Shown: piece by piece, positions 19,890-29,808 of the stretch
Position numbering within the stretch: the first letter of the stretch is position 1
Layout of the letters: every line of letters begins with the position of its first letter
Origin: Cladosporium sp. IMV 00045
Taxonomy: Eukaryota; Ascomycota; Dothideomycetes; Cladosporiales; Cladosporiaceae
Length of the DNA stretch: 39,806 nt
NCBI GenBank assembly: GCA_001931905.2
Contig: MSJI02000701.1
Coordinates: forward strand, 1-39,806
Direction: 5' to 3'
The notes under the pieces: model-generated
The model's input: only the letters and a program-made list of their open reading frames with translations
Told to the model about the DNA's origin: nothing
Database searches by the model: none
Translations under genes and position numbers: made by a program

Positions 19890-20248
19890 AAAAAAGGGGT
19901 TTTTTTTTTTTTTGTTTTAAGAAGGAAGAAGAGAATGAGAGAGGAAGGAATGAAATGGTAAATGTAATATGAAGGAGAAGAGAGAGAGAGAAGGATGAGG
20001 GTTAGGGTGTATAGAGGTTGGTAGATTAGATTATAGAGTGGATTGTAGGAGATGGATATGAGGGTGTATAGAAGTTGAGGAGTAAGGGAAAGGGTTAGGG
20101 GATAGTAGAAGAGAAGAGTAGATTGATGGAAGGTAAGAGAAGGGTATGAAAGGGGAAATAGATAGAGGATAGTGTTGATTAAAGGTGGTAGGGGAGGAAA
20201 GGAAGGAGGAAGAAGAAAGGAGAAGATAAGGTAGAGGAGGGTAGGTAG

Positions 20249-20283
20249 TTAGGGTGTTTTAGGGTTTTAGGGTTAGGGTTAGG
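20249..20283 (+). repeat. Interstitial telomeric repeat tract (TTAGGG)n, degenerate
   Basis: Five TTAGG(G) units occur in 35 bp with extra T residues (ttttaggg) between some of them. The G-rich strand is the plus strand, so a chromosome end would have been on the right. Confidence 0.9.
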
Positions 20284-20611
20284 AGTTCAATTTAGAATAT
20301 CGAAATGCAGCCTAGCAGATGGCGGCAAAGATAAGCTACATACATTGAAGGTCAGACTGCAGAGAGGAGAGACAAATCCATGCGCTTCTCTCTGACCAAC
20401 TGAGTCAGTCGGATCGGGCTGGGTACCGGATACACCATTCCCCTTTCATGTGCCACCATGCCTGCAGAGCATGGATCACGTATAGCCTTCGCGGGCACCC
20501 GACGATCCCATCGATGATTCCCATGGTCCTTCCTGACGATACACCCACCGGGTGCACGCCCCATGGACAGACAGCGTTGGCCGGTATCCCGCCATCAGGT
20601 TTCACTCCCAC
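20284..20611. other. Unassigned DNA between the telomeric tract and hAT-A1
   Basis: Composition changes abruptly from purine-rich to balanced right after the telomeric tract. Small ORFs (60-70 codons) occur on both strands without recognisable content. I see no gene. Confidence 0.6.
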
Positions 20612-20952
20612 ATCCAGATCAAGCTTGCTAATGGTACGAACACTAAAGGGTACCCTGTGCGGGTAGGGGTTTTCTTAAAGGGTAGAGAATTGAACAGGAC
20701 ATTATCTTAACGAACAGTATGACACAACACCTAGTCTCCGAGTAGTACTTCTGGAAAGTCTGATTTTGTGTGATTGGGAGGAAGTTCCGTCGAGAATGTC
20801 GGGTTGGAGCGTCACCCCAACCCCTACCCTTTGATCACAACGCGGCGGAACTCATTCGGCCGAGTGATCTGCGACTTAGCGCGTTCAGCCAACGCGTAAA
20901 CGCGTACGTCGAGAGAGAGCTTCAGCATCAACAATACGGTCGGTACCTGACG

Positions 20953-23172
20953 ATGGCTGACATGGACATTATGTCGGATGATCCATCCTGTGTCAGTGGA
21001 CACGAGGGAAGCGGTCTCGAACATGTGAGGACACACAAACCCCCAAGACAGGAGTATACAAGGTGTTGACGACGTGTGCACCAGCGATCTGAACCTAGCT
21101 TCGCCGCGGATCATCCTCGCTCAAGCGATCGCGCGCGCAGAAGCCGCCGGACCAGGCGTCGCGCGGACAGGATATGGTCGTTCTCACGCAAAAACATTCC
21201 ACATGTCGAGCCTGAACGAGCCGAAAATGGCCGGGTGCTGTGGTATTGCAAGCAGTGCCCATCGTACAGCGTTTCTTCGACTTCAGGTGCTAGGGCACAC
21301 ATGGCTGCGATCCACTTCACCGTAGTGTCAAAAGAAGAGGTCAAAGGGGTGGCCAGGGCCAAGCAAGCCGACATAGTAAAGCTGCTTGGCCAGCAACAGC
21401 TGAAGGTAGAGCGAGAAGCTTTGAACTCAGAAAAGCAGGTGTTGCGGGCAGCTGCAAAACCGGAGATTGTCAGAGCCGCATTGTATCGCCTTATAACGCG
21501 CCGCAACTTACCGGACGACTGTGTGGAGTGGCCGGAACTGCACACCCTCGTTCACTCAATCAACTACATGGCAACGGACGTTCTGCCAACATCTCATAGC
21601 ACTGTGGCGGCGGCAATCGCCGAAGATTTCCATGTCAAACAGCTCCAGATTCGAGAGCAGCTAGCGAGAGCAATCACGCCCATCCATCTCACAACCGACA
21701 CCTGGACGTCTCCGAATGACATTGAGTTCCAGGCGATCAATGCGCACTACATTGGAGAAGACTCAAAACCGCATAAGGCTCTCATTGCTCTTGTGAAGCT
21801 CGAAGCCGGCCACAGTGGCGAGGAGGTCGCCAAGCATGTGATACAGACAATGGAGTGGTATGGCTTCGGAGACAGGCTGGGGTTCATAACCGGCGACAAC
21901 CACGGAGCCAATGACACCCTCTGCAGGGCTGTTGCCGAAGCGGTCCCGGGATGGAGCCCAGTAGATAATCGTCTTCGCTGTCTTGGTCATATCATTAATC
22001 TCGCAGTGCAGGCGTTTCTTTTCGCCAAAGACGAGGATGCTATCGAGGAAGCCGAGCGACAATCTCAGCGTTCAAAGCGTGACATTGACGAAGAGATAGC
22101 ACTCGCTTCCGTGAAGTTACAGGAGGGCTGGTCGACTGTGTTGCCGCTGCAAAAACTCCACACCTTCTGTACAGCTCTTAATCGTAGTTCCGCGCTCAGC
22201 ACAGCATTCAAGAAGCTCTGCAAAGGACGCACTGTTCACTCACCCAACGTCACACGCTGGAACAGCTGGTGGTACACCATTACCAGTGCCATTTCCCTGC
22301 AGTTCGAGATGTCCAGCTTCGTCCACGACAACACGCAGCTCAGCGCCTGTGAGCTGTCTCAAGCCGAGTGGCGCTTGCTTCGTGATACAGAACACTTCCT
22401 TCAACCATTCAAAGAGCAGACCAAGCGCTGCGAGGGCGATAACGTGACCCTTGACCAGCTGCAAGAGTCAATGGACTTCCTCGTCGACCACTTCGAAAAG
22501 CAATTGCACAAACACCGTAGCAACAGGCCATTCGTAGAGTGTATCACGACCGGGTGGTACACCATGGACAAGTACTACAACAAGATCGACGAGTCTGGCG
22601 CGTACGCCGCGGCCACTCTGCTACATCCGAACAAACGCAGGGCTTATCTCCAGGCAGCTTGGAAGCCCAGATGGATCAAGCCTGGCCTTCGACGTGCCGA
22701 GGAGCTCTGGACGAAGAAGTACGAAAAACCCGGAGGTATGTCGAGTTCCACGCCTTCGTTGTCGACCGATGGGCGGAGCGAAGCGGGACGTGCGACTGGT
22801 GTTGAGACCTGCTATGAGCGATGGCGACAGAGTCAGTATGCCAAGATGCAGTCCCACAACATGCAGTCCGAGTTCCAGAGGTTTGTCGACTCTCCTGTCG
22901 ACAGCATCGGCTTCACGGCCAGCTACACCGTTTTAGATTGGTGGCTCGAGCCATGTCAGCGGCGAACGTATCCTCGGCTATATCGGATGGCCGTTGACAT
23001 TCTGTCAGCCCCGGCCATGAGCGCCGAGGCCGAACGAGTGTTTAGTCGAGCAAGACGGACGATAACGTTCGATCGAGAGAAGCTCAAAGCAGAGAGTGTG
23101 TCACACAAAGAATGTCTCAAGAGCTGGCTTATAAACTCGCTCATCGATGAGAGCATAGTCACTAGCCTGTAG
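20953..23172 (+). CDS. hAT family A transposase, intact, two exons
   Basis: Exon 1 (20953-21024, from ATG) joins exon 2 (21085-23172) in phase 0, giving 719 aa. The transposase excises and reinserts the element, making 8-bp duplications. A BED-type zinc finger is visible at about residues 76-101 (C79, C82, H96, H101; WYCKQC then HMAAIH). The RNase H-like core starts with HLTTDTWTSPND, then ITGDNHGANDTLCRA and CLGHIINLAVQAF. The helical insertion follows. The C-terminal hAT dimerisation region ends the protein (WWLEPC, SAPAMSAEAERVFSRARRTI). No stops are seen once the intron is removed. Without splicing, an in-frame TGA at 21067-21069 would cut off the BED finger from the only upstream ATG. 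It is the best candidate for the active source of copies 2 and 3. Confidence 0.93.
21025..21084 (+). other. Predicted 60-nt intron in the hAT-A1 transposase gene
   Basis: The donor is CAT|GTGAGG, a branch-like TTGAC lies about 17 nt before the acceptor, and the acceptor is CACCAG|C. It is phase 0. The same donor, TTGAC and acceptor are kept in copy 3 (33401-33461), where the interval is 61 nt; that indel would break the frame if it were translated, supporting an intron. Confidence 0.82.
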
Positions 23173-23416
23173 AGGCCTATCGAAGGCGAAGGTCTCCAAC
23201 TGTCAATCTGTCAGTCAACGTATAACGCTATGCAAGCAAATAGAGTGCTGTCGTGTCTTGTAATCCTTCGATGAACTTGCTATAACAACGTCACGTGACC
23301 TATTGTGGCACACCCGAACAGCCAAAAGGCTTAACGAACAGCGATTTTCTTAACGGGTACGCACAGAATCGGGTCTCTTATTGGGTATGCGTACCATCGC
23401 CAAGCTTGATCCAGAT

Positions 23417-24289
23417 TAGATATTGTTCGATCGATTGGCAGCCGACTGCCTACGCCTGCGGTGGCACGAACTAACATCTTCTCCAGCAAGGAGCCTCAGC
23501 GAATCCTCGCGAGACAATCCCAACCGATGGAACCTGCTTTCATCGCCGCCAGGCGACACGGTTATCCCAGGTGTAAGACCCGAGTTCCCGTCGGTTCGAT
23601 CAGAAGCCGAGACCACCCAATCCAGGGTACGTTCGCCTTCCTTAACCCGGTCGACACCTCACTTCCGGGGGAATGTGCACGCCTCGTGATGGCAGGTCTA
23701 ACGCACGCAGCACGCAAGCCGACTCTCCCAACCTACTACGCGGCCACAGCCAGCCGAGTATGAGTGGGCCCCGAAATGGGAAGTGCTGAATCCACAGCTC
23801 CACCCAAAAGAGAACCCCACTCTGGAATGGCAAACCCATGCCAGGCATGCGAGGGGTCAACACGACCAAACGCTAGCGGAGTACCACCCCAAGAAGATTT
23901 CCACGCTCACTTCTAGGAGCACCCTCTGTAGAAAAAGGTCGAAACAAGAAGCGGGCCAGAGTCCACTGGCACCCACCCACAACACCTGGAGTCCACCAGC
24001 AGTATCGTCACCCATCAAGCCAGCCGGAGTCCACCGGCATCAGCTAGATAGATGTGATCGATCCTCCTCTCCAGAAGACGACGTCTGGAGTCCACCAGCA
24101 ACGCCACGATCCCACGAGCAGGGCCCGGAACAAATCCCGACCCCGGACGGGAAGAGAGTTCAGCCCTACGAGTCAAGCCACACTAAGCACAGCCACATCG
24201 TCGAAGCCACACCTGGAAACGGCCACACTCGACACGGCATCGACACCGTCCCCCCTCTCGACATCCTCAGGTCATGACCAGGTAATGAG
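23417..24289. other. Unassigned DNA between hAT-A1 and LINE-2
   Basis: No recognisable gene. Pro/Ser/His-rich frames exist on the plus strand (for example 23783-24277) but show no domain. A gagtccac motif recurs at about 23960, 23989, 24018 and 24087, three of the copies extended to gagtccacc(a/g)gca. Confidence 0.6.
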
Positions 24290-24340
24290 ACCAGGTCAGT
24301 CCGTCATCGGATACATCGATCAGGGTGTGATGTGGCCGGT

Positions 24341-27300
24341 TCAGTTCGTACCATCCGATGGTACCAAGTCACGTGGTCGCGGCGCTACAGAGGATTCTGT
24401 CGGTTCGAGAAGAGTCGGGTCATTCTCCAATTGCATCCGTGCAGAATAGACATCGCCAAGTGCTCTACGTATGGCAGCAAGCGCTGGACCGGCACGATGA
24501 TATTGCCTAGTATTCAGTAGGAAGTCCAGATGGGTGAAGCTGGCGGACACACCAATGCCGAGCCGCTTCGCCATTTCGCTCTTCCGGCGTAGCTCGGTGC
24601 CAGACAACTGAGGCGGCCGTGGCAAGTACCTACAGTCCTCGTGGCCACGGCGGAATATCACGTCTGGGCCACAAGCACATAGTTTCCCGAATTGGAAGCG
24701 GCCCATTCTGTATCTCACGAAATTTTGTTGATGTTCCAAGGGAGCGAAGAAGACCCAATCGGCACCGTACAGTGAAGTGGTAGATCGAGATCGCGCAGTC
24801 AAGCGGGTGAGATGTCGCGACTGACAGGACAGCATCACCTCGAAGCGTCGCGAACGCCGAAGATGGAGACGCAGAAGACGACGCGAGCAAGGCAGGGATC
24901 GACTCTGCCGAGCGATCGAAGACCATTCCGGTACGTCTCGAAGGCTGTCGAGGAACGGGCGACCGACGGGGGCTCGAGGTAGGAAAGGTCGAGAAGCCAA
25001 GCAAGAACTTAGCGGACTGTCGGCAGGTGCGAGGCTGAGCAGCCGCTGGAAAGAAGTATGCAGGGGTGGAAAGCGGATCTCGGGCTCGAGGATACCGCAG
25101 AGGTTGGCACCGACGGCGGACCCGTCAGGGCTGCAATCAAGAATCCACCCAATGAGGTCCTTCCAGCCCACCGTGGCAGCTCGGAAAGCTTTCTTGTTTG
25201 CTTCGTTTTGGCGAGACCAGGCAAATATCAGAGGGGCGCCATATTCGAACATAGGGGCAAGATATCTGCCGTATATGCGCAGACGGTGGGCTGGACCCCA
25301 ACTGTCCGAGTGGAGGCGTAGGAAGGATGCACGGCCGGTGGCTTGGGAGATGCGTTTGCTCAGATAGCCGGCGAAATCAATCCCGTTCGATCCCACAGGG
25401 AAGCCAAGGTAGGTGTAAGACTCAACGATCGGCAAAGGCTTCCCACAGATGAGGATAGGATGCGACGCGTGTTCGAGAGCGACAGCGCGTCCAAGAACGA
25501 GCCCGCACTTTTTGACATTCACAGCTATGCCAGCCTCAGCGCTCCACTCCGTCAGGAGATCGGCGAGGCAGCGCAGTGAGGGCAGATCTTGTGCGAGGAG
25601 GACGCCGTCGTCGGCATAGAAAAGACTCCGAGGAATGCCGACAGCAGAGTCGTTCAAACGCACGATCAACTCGTCGATGTAGATGTTGAAGAGGTAAGGT
25701 GAGGAGGCGAGCCTTGCAAGACACCTCTCGTGCGAGGGAACCAGTCAGATGACTGGCCGTTGACGAGGACGCGGGAGCGTAGACCTCGAAAAGTGAGGTT
25801 TTCTATCAAGTTGCGAATCCTGCCCGGGCAGCCACGCCGAACCAGCAGGGCACGGAGGCGTGTGTGATCGACCATATCGAACGCTTTCTCGAGGTCTATG
25901 AATGCAGCGTAGCGGACCAAGCCGGTCGAGAGCAGGTGGTGCACGACTGCAGCGTTAGTGAGAGTAGAGTAGTCGCCGCGAAAACCAGCTTGGGTGGGAT
26001 GCAGCTTCCCCCAACCGGATTTGTCGAAAAAGTGTACGAGCAAGAGCCTCTCGAACAGTTTGCGGTGCATACATATCAGAGTGATGGGCCTGACGTTGTC
26101 GACGTCTCGAGGACGATTAGTGTCCTTGGTAACCATGTGTACATCGGTCGAGTTCCATGAGGCGGGAGTGCTTCCGCTGGAGAGGCAAAGATTGAACAGT
26201 CGACCGAGCACTTTAGGATAGCACGACGGTAGCAGTGCCTTGATGACACGCATGTGCACGCCGTCCAAGCCGCAGGTCTTGCTCGCATCTTGTCTGCGGA
26301 TCTCCCTCACCACATGGCTTTCTGAGAGCTCATCGCGGCTCTGGTCTGCTCCGGCGCCGTCGACCGGTTCGTCGGACACCAAGGCTCGACCGGCATACCG
26401 GTCTGCGAGTGAGTCAGATATCTCTCGCAAAGCCGAGAGCCCCGCCGAACGTCCACGCTCGGAAGGTAGAATGTCGCCATTCTCTCGAGACTCGGCCGCG
26501 GCCGACTTGTAAAGTAAAGTGCTGACTTGCGGGTCTTGTCGGTTGGCGGGAACCTTCTTCCTGCTTACGCCAGCCGCGGTGGAAGATCTTTTCTGACCAA
26601 GGAACCTCCGACAGATCGATCGGACCAGAGCAATCAGACGGCGTTCCAGAGCGGCAGCGTTGACTGGCACTGCAGCAGACAACAAGCTGAGCGACCTCGT
26701 CCCCTCGTCGAAAGCGGCGCACATGTCCCTCCGCACAGTTTCGTCAGACAACTTTCCCAGGTGGAAGCGAATGGCAGCCGGTGCGTCACCCTGGCACGAA
26801 GGGGTCGGCTGGCGAGCACTCAGGTGCAGGCAAAGGGTATAGGCGTGATCGGTGGGCAGGCCTATCGATGGATTGTCCAGCAAGAAGAAGTTGGCATCGG
26901 CGACCCGCCCAGACTGGACGAAACAGTGATCCACGGTGAGTAGCTTCCTCAACACCACCCCGGCAGGGAGACCGGGTTGTGGTGAAGCATCGGGCTCGGT
27001 AGCCTCGAGGGTAGTGAACCCGTGCGAGCGAGCGAAGTCGGACAGAGCTTCCACCCTCTCGGGCGGGCCAGGTCGACCGAGCTGTGTCTGCAGCCACGGC
27101 AAGCGAGCGTTGACGTCTCCCAGGACAACGTGCGACGCTGCCACCGAGCCGAGGGCAGCGACGACGTCCTCGCTAGACATGCTAGGCTGCAGATAGACGG
27201 CGGAGACGGAAGAGGCATCGGCGTGGAAGGTGACGGTCGACGGCGTGGTCCGGACGTCACCCACGAGGCGACCTCGTGCGGAAGCCGAGGCCAAGAGGTA

Positions 27301-27618
27301 TATCCCGCCGCCGTTGCGGGTACGCTGGAGCGATGGCGATGGAAGGGGTGTCGAAGCGACGAAGCGGCGGTCGCGGACATGCCGCTCGTGCCCGACGAAC
27401 CACGTCTCTGCAAGGAAGAGAAAATCGAAGGAGGTGTGGAGGAGCTTGAGGCAGGCCGTCCACTTCATCTGATCGAGTCCGTTGACGTTCACATACCCGA
27501 CTCTGACGCTAGCCGAGCCTCCTCGCAAGTGCGCCGATCCTGCGGACTTCCTGCTCAAAGGCTGCTGTGACTGTGGCTTGCTTCGCACGTGCCCGGATGG
27601 CTTTCTTTCCCGGGCCAT
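24341..27618 (-). pseudogene. LINE-2 ORF2: endonuclease and reverse transcriptase, broken by a single frameshift
   Basis: Two overlapping frames form one protein. The first (27618-25666, 650 aa from ATG) has an N-terminal endonuclease (VGYVNVNGLDQ, LAETW, VVLGDVNARLPW, TVDHCF, PTDHAYTLCLHL) and RT motifs including RPITLICMHRKLFERLL, motif A AAFIDLEKAFDMV and motif B RGVLQGSP. It then shifts frame. The second (25669-24341) resumes with SSPYLFNIYIDELIVRLN and motif C LFYADDGVLLA (25607-25618), the thumb region, and a C-terminal Cys/His motif (CACGPDVIFRRGHEDC). Restoring continuity needs about one nucleotide near 25701-25708, within motif B, so the copy is dead unless this is a sequencing error. 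ORF2 starts 110 nt before ORF1 ends; the ORF2 frame is +1 relative to ORF1. Confidence 0.88.
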
Positions 27619-28414
27619 TGGCGGCGTGGAAGTCGGCGGCCAACGTGCTGGCCAAGGGGAGTGGCGGAGGTGCTTCTTCTCTGGCGTCAGACGAAGAGAC
27701 GTCGGCGTCAGAAGGACTGATCTCGATCAAAGCCCCAACCCCAGGTGGCCCAGAGCAAGCAGGCGAGGAAGAGGAGGGAGGCGTTGGAGGGCGTGCCACC
27801 GCGCGCAGAGCGAGGCCCTTCGCTTCGTGTATGCCCAGGTACTCTTCCGGTGACAGGCTGTTCTCTCGTGTCCGGTCGCCGCCCTCACACAGAGCTCCGA
27901 TGAGCCCGTCCAGCTTGGCTCGGATGTCGACCAGGCCGTCGATCAAGCCGGGCGGCGAAGATAGGATGTGCTCTGCCCCGACGACGTCCACCGCGGTCGG
28001 CTCAGTCGCGGGAGGATCCTCAGACCTTTCTCCACAGGTGGCCGCCTCCACAGGGGGAGGTAAGCTGGTGGCGGGAGTGAAGAAGTTCAGGCGACGTTTG
28101 GTCGACGGGGGAGTCGCTTGTGCGGCAGCTGTCCGTTTCAGAGGAGTGGGCGCGACGCAAGGAGAGGGCCCGTCTTGCAAGAGGAGCCCCAAACGACAGT
28201 GCTCGGGTCCCTTGTCCTCGAAGCCGGCGCGGATTCCTTCCACGATCGAACGGAAAGGTTCACGAGCGACTTGCGTCTTGGCCCAGTCGATGTAAGCGGC
28301 GTTGCCCAAGCTCGGGCAGGCGAACTTGCCGTTGGTGGTGCAGCACCACCTGCGATAGTACCTGTCCTCGCCGTCACGCTTGCCGGCCAGGCAGTGTCCG
28401 CAACAGTCAACCAT
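27509..28414 (-). CDS. LINE-2 ORF1 protein (nucleic-acid-binding candidate), 301 aa
   Basis: From ATG at 28414-28412 the protein starts MVDCCGHC, with a Cys-rich N-terminus (CCGHC, WCC, C at about residue 30) that probably binds zinc. An upstream TTG in frame was not used. The middle is Pro/Ala/Ser-rich with a basic patch (PPSTKRRLNFF). A helical segment follows (LIDGLVDIRAKLDGLIGAL), then more low-complexity sequence. No CCHC knuckle of the Gag type is present, unlike the Tad1-like ORF1. It precedes and overlaps ORF2 in LINE order, which is the main support for calling it ORF1. I do not recognise a named family. Confidence 0.75.
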   Translation of the reverse strand: MVDCCGHCLAGKRDGEDRYYRRWCCTTNGKFACPSLGNAAYIDWAKTQVAREPFRSIVEGIRAGFEDKGPEHCRLGLLLQDGPSPCVAPTPLKRTAAAQATPPSTKRRLNFFTPATSLPPPVEAATCGERSEDPPATEPTAVDVVGAEHILSSPPGLIDGLVDIRAKLDGLIGALCEGGDRTRENSLSPEEYLGIHEAKGLALRAVARPPTPPSSSSPACSGPPGVGALIEISPSDADVSSSDAREEAPPPLPLASTLAADFHAANGPGKKAIRARAKQATVTAAFEQEVRRIGALARRLG

Positions 28415-28438
28415 GATGGTTGAGAAATGGTTGATGAA
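28391..28438 (-). repeat. LINE-2 5'-end sequence, minus-oriented arm of a head-to-head inverted repeat
   Basis: Read on the minus strand it is ttcatcaaccatttctcaac, then catcatggttgactgttg and cggacactgc. It covers the last part of the leader and the first codons of ORF1. It matches 28636-28684 with only a few differences. Confidence 0.9.
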
Positions 28439-28635
28439 CTTCAAATTTGGCCGATCAATTGCCTATCGTGGGACAAGTATTGAAAAACGCCAAAAATCAC
28501 GTGTCTAAACGCGCCTATAGCGACAGCGACAGCGATATTCTCGCAAATCCGAAGCAGCTAGTGTAATACACAGGGCGTTTATCCACGTGAAAACAATGTT
28601 TCAAACTTATAGCTCGCGATTTCAATATTTCGATT
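28439..28635. other. Spacer between head-to-head LINE-2 5' ends
   Basis: 197 bp, AT-richer than its surroundings. It has a small gacagc tandem repeat (about 28522-28536) and no ORF of note. It probably contains LINE-2 leader sequence and may hold promoter elements. Confidence 0.5.
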
Positions 28636-28684
28636 TTCATCAACCATTTTGTCAACCATCGTGGTTGACTGTTGCGGACACTGC
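28636..28684 (+). repeat. Plus-oriented fragment of the LINE-2 5' end, joined to hAT-A2
   Basis: It has the same sequence as the reverse complement of 28391-28438, including the codons for VDCCGHC, but the ATG is GTG. It ends abruptly at the hAT-A2 breakpoint (about 28685). Confidence 0.9.
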
Positions 28685-29578
28685 ATTACCAGTGCCATTG
28701 CCCTACAGTTCGAGATGTCCAGCTTTGTCCACGACAACCCGCAGCTCAGCGCCTGTGAGCTCTCTCAAGCTGAGTGGCGCCTGCTTCGTGATACAGAACA
28801 CTTCCTTCAGCCATTCAAAGAGCAGACTAAGCGCTGCGAGGGCGACAACGTGACGCTTGACCAGCTGCAAGAGTCAATGGACTTCCTCGTCGACCACTTC
28901 GAGAGGCAGTTGCACAAACACCGCAGCAACAGGCCATTCGTAGAGTGTATCACGACCGGGTGGTATACCATGGACAAGTACTATAATAAGATCGACGACT
29001 CTGGCGCGTATGCCGCGGCCACTCTGCTACACCCGAACAAACGCAGGGCTTATCTCCAGGCAGCCTGGAAGCCCAGATGGATCAAGCCTGGCCTCCGACG
29101 TGCCGAGGAGCTCTGGACGAAGAAGTACGAAAAGTCGGGGGGCATGTCGGGTTCCACGCCTTCGTTGTCGACCGATGGGCAGAGCGATGCGGGACGTGCA
29201 ACTGGTGTTGAGACCTGCTATGAGCGATGGCGACAGAGTCAATATGCCAAAATGCAGTCCCGCAACATGCAATCCGAGTTCCAGAGGTTTATCGACTCTC
29301 CTGTCGACAGCATCGGCTTCACGGCCAGCTACACCGTTTTAGATTGGTGGCTCGAGCCATGTCATCGGCGAACCTATCCTCGGCTGTATCAGATGGCCGT
29401 TGACATTCTGTCAGCCCCGGCCATGAGCGCCGAGGCCGAACGAGTGTTTAGTCGAGCAAGACGAACGATAACGTTTGATCGAGAGAAGCTCAAAGCAGAG
29501 AGTGTGTCACATAAAGAATGTCTCAAGAGCTGGCTTATAAACTCGCTCATCGACGAGAGCACGGTCAATAGCTTGTAG
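28685..29578 (+). pseudogene. hAT-A2 transposase, C-terminal remnant
   Basis: About 297 codons are open to the normal stop, with the helical region (YNKIDDSGAYAAATLLHPNK) and complete hAT C-terminal domain (WWLEPC, SAPAMSAEAERVFSRARR). It lacks the start, BED finger and first catalytic motifs. The frame reads upstream into the LINE-2 fragment (VDCCGHC then ITSAIALQFEM), but only from a TTG, so a fusion protein is unlikely. Very high similarity to copy 1 suggests recent truncation. Confidence 0.92.
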
Positions 29579-29808
29579 AGTCCCATCAAAGGCGAAGGTC
29601 TTCAGCTGTCAATCTGTCAGTATAGCGTTACGTAAGCAAATGGAGTGCTGTCGTGTCTTGTTATCCTTCGATGACCATGCTGAAATAATGTCACGTGACC
29701 TTTTGTGGCACACCCGAACAGCCAAAAGGCTTAACGAACAGCGATTTTCTTAACGGGTACGCACAGATTTAGGTCTCTTATTGGGTATGCGTACCATTGC
29801 CAAGCTTG
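28685..29808 (+). mobile_element. hAT family A, copy 2, 5'-truncated (3' half only)
   Basis: It begins at attaccagtgccatt, which corresponds to 22279 in copy 1, and continues to the same terminal CAAGCTTG (29801-29808). The 5' half, BED finger and most of the catalytic core are absent; a LINE-2 fragment takes their place. No matching target duplication can be found because the left end is gone. Confidence 0.93.

Larger units (their letters stand above)
18641..20248 (+). other. Purine-rich subtelomeric low-complexity DNA, no gene
   Basis: The plus strand is strongly G+A-biased (gagagagg, gggagg and aggaag runs). ORFs here, mostly minus-strand with Ser/Pro/Leu-rich products (for example 18921-19529), are by-products of the C+T-rich complement. 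A sequence block is duplicated at 18647-18687 and 19259-19301. The stretch is interrupted by the assembly gap. Confidence 0.75.
20620..23408 (+). mobile_element. hAT transposon, family A, copy 1 (full length, apparently intact)
   Basis: The 2789-bp element begins and ends with CAAGCTTG inside imperfect inverted repeats (caagcttgctaatggtacg against the reverse complement caagcttggcgatggtacg). It is flanked by an exact 8-bp duplication atccagat (20612-20619 and 23409-23416), the hAT hallmark. Subterminal gggta motifs recur at both ends. It contains one intact, intron-bearing transposase gene. Copies 2 and 3 in this window are close relatives. Confidence 0.95.
24290..28450 (-). mobile_element. 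Second non-LTR retrotransposon (LINE-2), not Tad1-like, minus strand
   Basis: ORF1 (27509-28414) and ORF2 (24341-27618, one frameshift) lie in LINE order and overlap by 110 nt in different frames. The endonuclease and RT motifs differ from the Tad1-like element at 1-5141 (RT motif C is YADD here, FVDD there). The clade is uncertain; fungal Deceiver/Inkcap-type elements are one possibility. The 5' end is near 28440-28450, where a head-to-head partial copy of the same 5' sequence appears at 28636-28684. The 3' end is placed arbitrarily near 24290, because no A-tail or target duplication is visible. Confidence 0.8.

Noticed and set aside
21063..21098. A 36-nt intron (AG|GTGTTG to CCTAG) in the hAT-A1 gene
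   Set aside because: It is shorter than usual fungal introns, and both splice sites are lost in copy 3, whereas the 60-nt alternative is conserved in both.
23783..24277. 164-codon plus-strand ORF (Pro/Ser/His-rich)
   Set aside because: No recognisable domain; the gagtccac repeats explain part of its composition. Starts and ends are arbitrary.
28649..28720. Functional LINE-hAT fusion gene
   Set aside because: The frame is continuous but opens only from TTG; the ORF1 ATG has become GTG, and no promoter or catalytic domain is present.
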